A DNA stretch of 64,000 bases from Anthopleura xanthogrammica (taxonomy: Eukaryota; Cnidaria; Anthozoa; Actiniaria; Actiniidae): contig OZ025222.1 in assembly GCA_964019055.1 (NCBI GenBank), forward strand, positions 10,271,043 through 10,335,042, given 5' to 3'. Numbering within the stretch: position 1 is the first letter of the stretch; each line of letters begins with the position of its first letter. Both the position numbers and the translations under genes were made by a program. This document shows, in pieces, positions 50,201 through 60,639 of the stretch. Below the pieces are notes generated by a model that made no database searches, had not been told where the DNA came from, and worked only from the letters and a program-made list of their open reading frames with translations.

Positions 50201-53200
50201 ATCCTACTCTGATTTGAATAAGGGCAAAACCTTTGCATGGATTTGTTCTTTCAGCTCTTCTATGAATATTACAATATTCAGACAACTCCTTTGAACTATG
50301 TCAACATGTTGCGTGTTCATTATATGTCTACATTATAATATGAAATGAGCTCAATATTACCACTCATCGTCTATAGACTTTTTCATTCAAATAAATTGGT
50401 GGACTAGTTTCCCGTGTCCCTTGTCAGTCTCTGTGTACCATCAGTACCTTAATATATATTTCTAACAATTTGTTTGATTGACAGTGCAGTATAATGAAAT
50501 CAATGAGTGAGGTTCTCATATTTATTTGTTAAATATTGGGTACATTACCATGTGTTCTGTGATTGGGTAAAAAGCCATCTGGACTGCAAGACAAAACAAG
50601 TTTGAATACATTATCAACATTAGCTGTACATACATACATACATACATATACATACATACATACATACATGTGTTTTAACTCTTCTTCTTTACAGAAGGTG
50701 GAGTGACTTAATACGTCTATCAATGTTCCTATTTTAAAAGTTCCTATATTTGCAGCAGCTTTCAATAGCTGGTCCTTAGTAAAATGTGACTCATTTTCAA
50801 CCACCTGTTCTAACAGTGACAGTGTAGGACGTCGTACTTTACAGTATTTTTCATCATTGAAAAGTAATTGTTTTTTTCTTGAGTTGTTGTTTTCTCTTAC
50901 AATGTGGGCCAGGTACTCCTTTTGTTGTCTTTTGATAAAATGTTCAATATCTTCTGTGTGACATAATCGATGAATATCACCGTACACTGTACACTGAACA
51001 AACTCATAATTCATGAGAATTTCTTTCATGGAATCCTTCTCCAGATACTAGTGGCACAGTTGCCCACATGTCAGGCAGTTATTTAAAAGATGATAATAAT
51101 AATATTTTATTATTTATTTAACACAAAATATGCTTATTAACAAATTCATTATTTATCTATATAATTATTCAAAGTCTCAATTAAAATCTAAAATTCAATA
51201 ACTTCCAAAAAAACTGCAAAATCTTATTAAGTTTTGTTTGAATATAAGTACTAGAGTGATTGCAATAAACCCGTTCAACAATTACTAGACTAATACACAC
51301 TATTAATCACAAGTACTAGCTAATAGACTCTAAGTAGACTACAAATAGTCTAAAACACAAATTATTAAACAGATAACAAATGAATGTAGTCTATACATGT
51401 TTATTGACATTTATATGTATTTCAATTTTTAAGTCGGATAACCGGTAGAAGGCAAAATGGCAAAGCTTTAATTCAATCTTTTACACGGAATGAAATACTT
51501 ATTTACAGTTTAAAATTTGTAAAGCAAATGACTCGTAGTACAAATATTGTTTTTCAGTAGCCAATGAGACCGTTATTTCGTCTTGATAAATTTAACCAAT
51601 AAAGTTGTAGTCTTCACACATGAGCTAGTTACACTAGGCCAATACACACTAATAAACGCTAGCAGATAGTCGTAGACTTTGACTAACAGATTTTGTTGAA
51701 CGGGTTTATTGTAATCACTCTAACAATACCAGGTAGAAATACTATTATACAAAATATCTATAACTAAAACATTTCATTTAATAAAAAAACCTATGAATGA
51801 TAAGCTTAGGTGTATAGTTTCACTGATTTGTGATAACACCAACCCCAGATAACATTATGTATGGCTGCATAAAAATGCTGATTAACACATGATTCAAAGA
51901 CATAACATAATTTATATTCATCAAGAAAAAAGAAAACAGGAAATTCCTTCACAGTATTTAGTCTTGTTATTGCTTGGCTTTCAATACCCGTCCCTGCAGG
52001 TAAACGACACAAGACACATTCCATCTCACTGAATGTTATTTGCTTTCACTCTAACAATATTCTAATTCTTAATTTGTTGTCCTTCAATCCTGTGATTACC
52101 AGTTATTCCAATCATAACTAGAGCAGAATATTCAGTTCATGTACATCATTACTATTTGCATTGAGATAAGTTATTGTTTTGGGAACAAGTAGTGATAACA
52201 AGTAGTGATAACAAGTTGCGACAAACCCCCCAGCAGGTATTACATATTAGTCTTGATCTAATGCCAACTGCCTGTGGGTAAATTGTACTTGCTAATTTAA
52301 ACGTAATATCACAAGATCTTTTCTACAAGCATATATAGGAGAGCCTTTCTTACATTATCTGCCCACATCAACATTGTTCAGTACTGGAGAATGAAAAGAC
52401 ATTATCTGAACCATCACGACAGAAATTAATGGATAGAATTTCCAAATGAATTGGGCAACTGATAGGGTCTGAACACAGGGGGTTTGGAAGTCTAGTTAAT
52501 CTTATAACCATTGGGTTGGGCAGACATTGACATTAAGGAAAAATGTTGCGGAAAAATCCATCCCCAGCAACCAATCAGTTTGGGCCAAAATGAGAAAACA
52601 CACTTGATTGGCAGAGGTAAAGTAAACAGGGATGTCAGAGCAAACCATGTGACCAAGCAACAGCTATTGAGCATGTGCAATTGGGAGCTAAAATACCGCT
52701 GACCAGCTATCATTCCAAGGTAACTTTGCTTAGAAATACCCACATTTATAATTTAATGATTATAATAATGATTATGATAATAGTAATAACAGTAATAATA
52801 ATAGTCTGTAGTAATAATGGTAATAATATCAGTAATGGTATTAATGATAATAATATTATGATGATGATATTAATATTTAATAATAATATTAATAATAATA
52901 ATAGTAATAATAATAGTAGTAATTAATAAATTAAAAAATAATAATAATAATAATAATTTTTATTTAACAATATATTGAAATAATAATAAGTATAATAAGT
53001 AGCTATGTAATCAATCTAATTGTATTGGTACTAATGTCATTTTGTAATAAGCAAAACAAGACCTAATAAACGCTCATCGTAATATATAATAAGTAGATAT
53101 CTAAAACCTAAAGTGTAATATATATAATATCATATATCTTGTATAATAATAATATTAATAAAATATACTTAAAAAATATAATATATATACAATATACTTA

Positions 53201-56200
53201 AAATAGTTATAAAAATTAGAAACTGTAAAAAAAATATATATATATTTTCAATAATAATAATGATATAGTAATAGTAATTAATAGTAATTAATAATAATAA
53301 TAATTTGATGATATTTACCTGCCGGCAATTTCCAAGTTTTAAATAATGTTGATAAGATAAGTTGAGAGACTGAGTCAGTGAGGAAATGAAAGTGTAAAGG
53401 ATTATGACGATAGAATATAATAGACTTGATGAGGGTTATAGCTTGTCTGGCTGCATCATGACCAGCGCACACCACACAGATATGGATAACCTAAACAGAT
53501 AAACAATAATGTCATTATTATATACCACAAATGAGTAATAAAACTTAAACAAAGTCTCAAAAAAACCCAGATGTTTTGGATTTGTCATTTTTCACAGTGA
53601 CAGGGCTCAAAATAACGGCCAGTCATATATTGGTCAAGATGTCCGGCATATGATATTTTATCTTAATTGTTTTAAATATGACTGGTCAACATGTCCATTC
53701 AAAGCCGTATTTGACTGGTGAAGTACCAAATTTGGCCGAACGTTGACCGCTGACTGGCTGTTATTTTGAACCCTGGATGATAAAAGATATATACAATGCC
53801 ATGTAAAAGAACAATGAAATACTAACACAGTGTTTTTCATTATGAGTTTTGGACATGATCTTAAGCCATTTCTTATCATGGCTTTGCAAGCATTATTGAT
53901 TAATGGAACTAACCTCACACTGAGAAAGACTTGATATATCTGAACAACCAGAAGTTTCATTAGCACTATGATCTGAGGGGGAAAATAGGAATTATTGCTT
54001 ATTTATTTTTTTAAATAAATTTTGAATTATAAAATATTTAAATTTTAATTTATAATTATAGGAAACTATTTTATCACATAGTATCACACATAGTATCACA
54101 CATACTATCACACATAGTCCTTCAGGTAAATCTTGAAATACATACATGTATGTAATAAATAGCAGTTTTCAATATAATGCAAAGTTGGTAGTTGTCACTA
54201 AAATTTGTTTTTTTATTTCCATGTGAATCAAAAATAATCAGTTGGTACCTTTTATATTCTTGACTGACAGCAATGGAAAAAAAACCAGTTCCAACAGGAA
54301 ACTTTCAGCTACTGATTTTGCATAATGTATGATGAAATAATAACTACAATAACAATAATATCAAAAATGAATACCTTGATTATTATTGTCTTTTAAAGTG
54401 ACTAGTTTAAGGTTTACATCATGAAGTCTCTGATTGGCTAAGTGCAGTTGATTCTTGAGCTCATCATTTTGATTCTGTAGAGAGCTGAGTTTTTTCCATA
54501 ATATACTGTTGTCACTAGTACTTTTAGCTATCTGTATCCTAGGTATATCACTACCTGTGTCACAAACAAACAACATCAAATATTTAGTTCATGGTATTGC
54601 ATTATTTTATTTTATTCAATCTTGGACCCTTACATCTGCTCATATGATGCCGAGTCCAGGAATCAAACCCGAGGCCCCACAGGTGGGAGGCGAGTGACCT
54701 ACTGCTGCTATGTTTTTCCTTAATTTAAAAGTGTGACTTTTGTAGTTAATATCAATTATGTCTAGAAGTATAAAGTTAAAATTGGAATAATATTTTTATT
54801 CCTGTCTCTTAGAAAAACTGGAATTTGAAAGGTAATGATATCTGTCATCATTATCAAGACTAAGCCTTACACTGTGCACCTAATGTAAGTAGGACCATTG
54901 TACTATAAGTGTCGTCATACCAGTATATCAACACAGAAGTACAAGCCAACATACTCATGTTTCAATAACTTGTACATGTAGCTACAGGCCTACGATTCAT
55001 TTTTTTCTTTTATAGACTAGTGAACTGATTGGTTTCACTTGCCATACAGTTAAATTACATACATGGTTTTGATGAATAACAACAAACTTTTAATTTTGTA
55101 TTTTGGTTTTACAAAAAAGGACAAATATATATTGTTACAAAAGTTAATACCAAAATTTTTAGATGTCAATATTATTAAATGATGGTACACTTTCACTGGT
55201 TGACTACTGCAGAATTTGATCCTTGGACTAGAAGTAATAATAGTACCAAATAGGGAATGAATTCCATTCCCAAGCATAACCATCCTAGCTTAGTGATAAC
55301 TATGTTATATAGCCTAAGGAATGAATTATAACCAATATATATATATAGTAATATGTCTAGCCAGGTGGATCATTCTCATGACCTACTATCTATAGTAGAA
55401 GTCTAGGATAAATATAGATGACATGTGTACAAGAAATAAATAGGGGTTAAACTATTGAAGGTCGTGTTTAACAAGACCCCAAGGTATTTGTGTATTATAA
55501 TCATCTGTATAATACAGACATTTGGACTAATAATAATACATGGTAAAGAAATTGGGTGGTTTTCTCTCAGGAAAATGAATCAATCTGTTTACTGAATCAG
55601 TACAATAGTATATACCGGGGGGGGGGGGACTCCCTTATAAAAGGGGGCGGGGGTCCTCGTCGGAAATTTTGAAAATGACCCCTAAAAGGGACCTGTATTT
55701 TCAGATGATGGGCGTGGCAGTGATGAAATTTCACCCCTAAGAGGGACCAATCAATAAGTGACACAATCCAAAAATGGGATTAAAATAAAAATCAATCTTT
55801 GAAAAGAAGCATTGTTGCTGATCTTATACCTAAGTGGGACCACAAAACTCAGCTAGTGGGCATTCTCGTCGTTATCACCCTAAGCGGGACCAAAACACTG
55901 ATTTCAAACCCTAAAAGGGACGACGAGGACCCCCGCCCCCTTTTATAAGGGAGTCCCCCCCCCCGGGAGTATATATATTGCTCAACCAAGAAAACATTTA
56001 TCTTCCTATAGATAATCACATATGAACATGCTAAAATGTTCAATGAACAAGTTATATTAGTTTATATAACAAAGAACAAAACAAAACATTAAAAAAATAC
56101 CCAAGGTTTGATTGCAACACCTTGGATTTCTTACAAATAGCTTGAAAGCTTAACTTGATCAAACAGATTTAGAGAATTCAACAGCTATTCCACAGAATGC

Positions 56201-57482
56201 CATGATGAAGTTATCAGACTAGTGATAGATGATATCATATTCCAGTGTTCTAGTGTTACATATCTGTTTATAGTCAGTCTGCCAGCTACACTAATAGCTC
56301 TGATATCTTCCCTTGCAATAAACCCTAGCAAGATTTCAAATTTTTTTATCAATACCCTGAAATAACTTCTGGGCTGATTAAAGTCAGGGCATGGCTAACT
56401 CACAGGTTAAATTGGAGTTTAGCTTGTTAGGTTTTGCAGATGGACAAAAACCAGAAAACCCAGAGGAAACCCCTTGAATCAACGGAGACAGTTATAAGCT
56501 CTACTCACTTGTAAAGTATATATATGTTGAGTCCAGAAATCAAACCTGTGGCCCCTGCAGATCTAGAGGTGAGAGGCAAGTACACTGCTGCTACAACACC
56601 CTTGATTCCCAGATTTGATCATAAGCTTTAGTGTGTCATGTTCAAAGATAAACATCTGTTTTGTTAAATGAGCTCTTTTTGATAATATTGAATGAAGGCT
56701 CTAGGATTCCTGGGCTTAAATAGATTATGCATGTGTTGGGCTCCAAGTACAGATAATAGTACAAAACATGCTAAAGATAAGACTAGTATGGGGAAGTTCA
56801 ATTGTTCAATGAAAAGAGATCCTAAAGAAAAACTACCTTGTCTGTGATAATATGACAGATGACATAAAACAGGCTTTAAGACAATATTGATAAAAGCCGG
56901 AATAAATTTAAGAAATGTTTGTTTTAGAAATGGAAGATCAAAACCAGTTGTCAGGTTTTGGGGAAGAATTTTTGAAAAATAATGAGAATTGAATCAAATT
57001 TTTTAGATAAAATCGTAGGAAGGTGGAGAATCATTCAAGTGTTTTAAAATACAATATGAATGAAAAATCTTGTTAAATTAACACTATAAAAACAATAGAC
57101 GATACACTACATTCCGTGCAAGGAATGGAATTTGGAAGCAGGACATTTGGAAAAGGAATAACTACATTAAACAAGTATATCAGTGATATTTTATGGACAA
57201 CATTTTGATAAAATTTTGAACAAAATGTAAAAAATAATGAGTACTATGATATTTTGATCAGTGAACAATATTATTCATACTAGTTTTCTACATATTTCTG
57301 GTCTTGATGTTTCTTTACGTATCGTATATTGATGTATAGTGTCCAGTATAGAGTAAAGTACCTTGTGAATGATGTGCAGGAGGAGTAATCCACCATAAAA
57401 CAACAGACGAACCAAGAGATAACATGAGTAAAACTCCCAATACTCGCACCTTCAGGATACCCATACTCCCGGCTAAGAGCAT
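41205..57482 (-). CDS. LARGE1: LARGE xylosyl- and glucuronyltransferase
   Basis: Golgi bifunctional enzyme that builds the xylose-glucuronate matriglycan on alpha-dystroglycan. Exons: 57362-57482, 54375-54554, 53914-53972, 53319-53490, (tentative 49985-50064), 49295-49390, 48824-48907, 48305-48382, 47802-47933, 47521-47616, 47396-47425, 46977-47083, 45420-45507, 45083-45187, 44625-44712, 44137-44261, 43913-44028, 43806-43839, 43629-43735, 43471-43543, 43034-43158, 42751-42849, 41205-41295. The model is about 761 residues (human 756). Exon 1 encodes a type II signal anchor ([18 protein letters not shown]); exon 2 is a coiled coil. The GT8 domain has VIVLDTDI (DTD motif), [11 protein letters not shown] and [17 protein letters not shown]. 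The second GT domain has [26 protein letters not shown] (DID motif), FVGFGWNK and [12 protein letters not shown]. Both metal-binding motifs are intact. The short exon after exon 4 is not secure. Confidence 0.93.
41550..42610. repeat. 117-bp tandem repeat, nine copies, LARGE last intron
   Basis: Unit contains GGGTGTCATGTACTGCTACG, TCACACCTGGGGTCATGTG and TTTGATTCTCATCTGTACC. It is SINE-derived: a box-B-like GTGTTTGATTC is in each unit, and the SINE tail (GTGGAGTGAACCTCATTAAA) follows at about 42677. 117 is a multiple of three, so a spurious 389-residue ORF results. Confidence 0.92.
42915..43310. repeat. Simple repeats flanking LARGE exon 20
   Basis: GACAGACAGACAAAGAGATG repeats at 42920-43030 and (CATT)n at 43172-43305, one on each side of the exon at 43034-43158. 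Confidence 0.9.
44310..44520 (+). repeat. tRNA-like SINE, no tail array
   Basis: GGGCATGGGTGGTGTGTACTG, CCCGGGTTTGAGTCCCACTG (box B), TTCTCCAGGTTCTCTGG and TCCCTCCGCAAAAATC. LARGE intron. Confidence 0.65.
44770..44995 (+). repeat. Second-family SINE copy
   Basis: Box-B-like GGGTTGAGTCCCTGC, then TCTCCCTCTGTATAAACC and a GTGTGTGGAGTGTGTGG tail like the copy near 10340. LARGE intron. Confidence 0.5.
45083..45420 (-). repeat. Tandem duplication copying the 5' edge of LARGE exon 13
   Basis: The block CAGTAGGTACCTGAAGTATATCA, covering the acceptor and first exon bases, occurs at about 45178, 45259 and 45338. Units of about 79 bp include TATGACTAAGCATGGGTTAC. Confidence 0.8.
45555..46012 (-). repeat. 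57-bp minisatellite, solo (locus 5)
   Basis: About eight units of CCCTGAAACAACCTCTGGGC / TGATCTAAGTCAGGGCATGG in a LARGE intron, no SINE body adjacent. Confidence 0.92.
46290..46555. repeat. (GAAT)n microsatellite
   Basis: About 57 GAAT units at 46314-46543, with (AAAT)n edges. It yields a meaningless HSFI-repeat ORF. Confidence 0.97.
47640..47752. repeat. CTACCAACCACTCACTGACC repeat
   Basis: Five to six imperfect units of about 20 bp in a LARGE intron. Confidence 0.85.
48600..48735. repeat. Dispersed element related to the 36.7 kb repeat
   Basis: Shares CTGACTTACAGCA(C/T), ACGACATGCTGTAACAT, GTATGAGTGGGAAA and CATTGTCTTCCAGTAATT with 36640-36900, 59220-59400 and 61018-61130. Confidence 0.6.
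48965..49305 (-). repeat. 71-bp tandem repeat containing copies of LARGE exon 5 donor
   Basis: Four to five units of AAGAACTGTAGCAGTAAGAT / GAAGCCTGGTATAGCAG / TTTTACCTTATC. The ACCTTATCAAGAAC part is the last 11 bases of the exon at 49295-49390 with its GT donor. Confidence 0.85.
49510..49870 (+). repeat. 57-bp minisatellite (locus 6)
   Basis: Six units of GATCTGTGAGTTAGCC / CTGACTTAGATCAGCCCAG, between LARGE exon 5 and the tentative exon. Confidence 0.92.
50529..51029 (-). pseudogene. Probable non-LTR retrotransposon ORF fragment
   Basis: 166 codons open in a LARGE intron. The [35 protein letters not shown] and [14 protein letters not shown] segments resemble the C-terminal end of endonuclease/reverse-transcriptase polyproteins as I remember them. 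No RT core is present. A (TACA)n tract at 50625-50670 lies inside. Family not determined. Confidence 0.45.
51254..51720. mobile_element. Tc1/mariner-like MITE
   Basis: 28-bp inverted ends GAGTGATTGCAATAAACCC.. and ..GGGTTTATTGTAATCACTC (one mismatch), with TA on both sides (51252-51253, 51721-51722). 467 bp, no coding frame. TA duplication is the Tc1/mariner signature. Confidence 0.75.
52745..53310. repeat. AT-rich (AAT/ATAATA)n low-complexity tract
   Basis: Dominated by AATAATAATA and ATATAATATA for about 550 bp in a LARGE intron. No gene seen in 52030-53318. Confidence 0.85.
53601..53775. mobile_element. hAT-like MITE
   Basis: Ends CAGGGCTCAAAATAACGGCC and GGCTGTTATTTTGAACCCTG are inverted with few mismatches. 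175 bp; CAGGG ends suggest hAT. No clear target duplication seen. Confidence 0.6.
54600..54712 (-). repeat. SINE fragment
   Basis: CCGAGTCCAGGAATCAAACC and GGCCCCACAGGTGGGAGGCG: the tRNA-like head of the minisatellite-tailed SINE, minus orientation. Confidence 0.6.
55616..55970. mobile_element. GC-rich TIR MITE in LARGE intron 1
   Basis: The long inverted ends CTCCCTTATAAAAGGGGGCG and CGCCCCCTTTTATAAGGGAG are bounded by poly-G and poly-C runs; both ends also carry CCTCGTCG / CGACGAGG. Internal CCTAAAAGGGACC units recur. Confidence 0.8.
56345..56605 (-). repeat. tRNA-like SINE with a single tail unit (locus 7)
   Basis: Head GGGAATCAAGGGTGTTGTAG (minus), box-B-like GGTTTGATTTCTGG and GTTTTTGTCCATCTGC, then one tail unit (CCTGAAATAACTTCTGGGC) at 56352-56405. 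The array is not expanded here. Confidence 0.7.
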
Positions 57483-57779
57483 CTTTCATGCCGAATAACC
57501 ATACATACACCTCCTGCCGTCATCCTAGAGTGCCTTACGAAGAAGAATTAAAGTAGTACTTGATGTTGGAGGAGAGTTTCATTGATTCATTTGAGTAAAA
57601 CACAACACACGGCGACGACAAGCTTCTTATGTTTCTCGTTGGATCGTCTTGTCAATACTCTTGTCTTGTCAATATATTACTAAGATCCGAGCATAGACCG
57701 AAGATGAACCGAAGATGGACCGAGGATGGACCGAGGATGGACCGAGGATACGCTGAGAAGAAAGGGCCCGAGTTTGACC

Positions 57780-57922
57780 GTAGACTTTTCCACAGTCCCC
57801 GCTCGGCGTGGAGAATGCAGCGGCCGAGCGGGGACTGCGGAAGAGTCTAGAGCAGGGCGCTAATTATGTACATAATTATGTACATAATTATGTACATAAT
57901 TAGCGCCCTGCTCTAGAGTCTA
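57780..57922. mobile_element. Two adjoining hairpins in the LARGE-TRAF6 spacer
   Basis: Hairpin 1, 57781-57848: CAGTCCCCGCTCGGC and its inverse GCCGAGCGGGGACTG. Hairpin 2, 57842-57921: AGAGTCTAGAGCAGGGCGCT and its inverse around ATTATGTACATAATTATGT. TAGACT and AGTCTA bound the pair; GTTTGACC lies just outside both ends. Confidence 0.7.
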
Positions 57923-57930
57923 GTTTGACC

Positions 57931-58413
57931 ACAGGGAACCCGGCTTCAATACGTAGGCTTTAAAATATGCATGACATTATTAATATATTGACGCGGGTTC
58001 CCTGTGTCTTTAACTCAAGGAACAAGAGCGTACAAATGTCGCGTGTTTCCTGTGGTGTAAATTGAAACCTCAACGGCCGTGATCGTTCTGTAACCAGATA
58101 GCGGATTAACGTAATAGTGTAACGCACTGGTTTAGTAACAGTCAAATAGAGAGTCTCTCTATTTGACTGTTACTAAACGAGTGCGTTACACTATTACGTT
58201 AATCCGCTATCCGGTTACAGAATGATTATGGTCGTTGAGGTCTATCTGGTTACAGAATGATCACGGCCGTTGAGGTTTCAATTTACACCACAGGAAACAC
58301 GCGACATTTGTACGCTCTTGTTCCTTGAGTTAAAGACACAGGGAACCCGCGTCAATAAATTAATAATGTCATGCATATTTTAAAGCCTACGTATTGAAGC
58401 CGGGTTCCCTGTG
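57931..58413. mobile_element. 483-bp fold-back element with 8-bp target duplication
   Basis: Ends ACAGGGAACCCGG and CCGGGTTCCCTGT. The arms are inverted almost base for base around about 58155 (TTTGACTGTTACTAAAC region). GTTTGACC is repeated directly at 57923-57930 and 58414-58421. The right arm has an extra duplicated segment of about 40 bp (GGTTACAGAATGAT twice). An 8-bp duplication suggests the hAT superfamily. Confidence 0.85.
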
Positions 58414-58618
58414 GTTTGACCGCAAAGTCGCAAGGGAAGGGGAAAATTCCCTAATCAAATATGCAAGGAAAGAGGGGAAAATAACCTAAAAAATGTGCTA
58501 TCTTGCACTTCTTTTTGTCCAGAAAAACAGGAACTGACACCAGCTTGCACTTACGTGTAAGATTTATACTGTAAGGCAATGTTGTAGAAAAGCATAGTAC
58601 GCTTTCCTACAACTGAAA

Positions 58619-60607
58619 ATGAGTCGTTCATTGGACGAGTTCTCCAGAAGGTCTCATAACGATAGTCCGCCATTAAAACGACAAGCCAACAGTCTTCAAT
58701 ACAGTGGAGGAAAAACAGAAGGATACGATGAATACTTTGATCCTCCATTAGAAAATAAGTATGAGTGTCCAATATGTCTGCTTGGATTGAGAGAACCAGT
58801 ACAAACAGAGTGTGGTCATCGTTTCTGTAGAGGATGTATATTACGCTCACTCAGGTAAATAACGACTACAACAGCTTAAATCTTCAACCCCTTTTTCTTT
58901 CGAGGTTTTATTTCCGGTAGAATAAAATGCAGTAAGACATGAACATTTTTGAAAACAGTTTGATTTCTACCTTGAGTTCAAATCTAGAGACAGTAGCTTT
59001 GCCTATTTATCTTTTATCTTTAGAAATCTTTGCTGGTTTTTTTTTCTTTTCAAATTTTGGCAAGGTGCTTAATTAAAGTGAAAGTGAAAAATGTGGCCTG
59101 TCAGAGCATATGAGATAGAAACCAGTTAAAGATTTATTGAGAAAACTCTGTTTGTAACTTCAAGCTGTAATTGTTCGTTAAGAGATTTATTGTTCATAGA
59201 ACTTAAATGTTGTTTAAACTGTTTCACATGCAGTAGGTACTGACTTACAGCACATACTTGATACGATATGCTGTAACATAGTTGACTTTCCATTGTCTTC
59301 CAGTAATTGATCTTATAACAAATTGCAGTAACGGATTCTGTAAGATTGGTTATTGGTATGGCTACAGTTTGACATATCATTGCACACATGCAAACTATAC
59401 TCTAACATCAAATAATGCTTACATGATGAAGCCACTGAGCTATACCTGTATCTATGGATAAAGGGATCCCATAGTGCAGGACCAGCAGGCATAAGACAAA
59501 ACTTGTTTTGGGTGATTGTTATTTAAATTGCCAACCAAGACTATCCAAAAAAGCAAAGTGACAAAGCCAATGAATTACAGACAACTCGCCTACGGACAAA
59601 CTCGCCTACCCAAACTAAAATAGAGTTGATACGTAGACGAGTTTGTTGTACTTCAGCGTAACTTACTAAAACTCAAAACTCTCGAAATAAGTCTTATTTC
59701 TTATCTATCTTTACAAAGTCTATTTTAATTGATGTTTTTTTACATCTCCACCCGTGAAGAAGTTCTCAAGAACTTGTCCGTAGGCGAGTTGTCTGGATAC
59801 CAAGCCAATTGTTCTAATGGTTGGCAATGTTTATAAACATTACGTCCACTTATTCAAACATCCTTCAGGGGGTAACCAGAATTCAGGTTTCAAAAGAAAC
59901 AGAAAGTGAAAGTGGAAAAACAGATCAAAGTTCTACCTTGTTGGTGATATATTTATGTCTTATGATTTTTTTCACTGCCCTTTGCAAGGGAAGACTGACT
60001 ATGTCATCAAATTGTCATCTTCAAATTTGCACCATGAGGTCATTACCGGTTTCTCCTTGGGAAAAAAATGAAGAGCAATAGTACAGACACCTTCATGGGA
60101 TATGTATACATGTACTGTTTTATAACATAGTTATATTTATTTGTTATTCCAGGGATGCAGGGAATAAATGCCCAGTGGATAATGTTCATCTTACTGAAGC
60201 AGGAGTAAGTGGTTTTCTTTATTCTTATATTTGTTTATGTACATGTGCACCTCTTGTGGTAACCATCATATTTATTCAAATCATAGAGAAGAAATTTTTA
60301 TGGTGTTTGACACTCAAATTTCCCCATGTAGAAATACCCCTGTACAAATAAACCAGGAGTGTTCATACAGTTATAGCTAAACTTCAAAGCATTTATGTGC
60401 TTGAGAGGAACATGAGGTTTGTTTTATAATGATGATGATGAAGGTGATGATTATAATGATGATGAGATGATGGTGGTGATGATGATGGTGATGATGATGA
60501 AGGTGATGATTATGATGATGATATGATGGTGGTGATGATGATGGTGATGATGATGATGATGATGGTGGTGATGATGACGATGAGATGATGATGATGAGAT
60601 GATGGTG

Positions 60608-60639
<32 letters not shown>

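Noticed and set aside
51806..52024. 72-codon ORF with several Cys, considered as a LARGE exon
   Set aside because: No similarity to LARGE or another family I recognise, and the phase does not fit.
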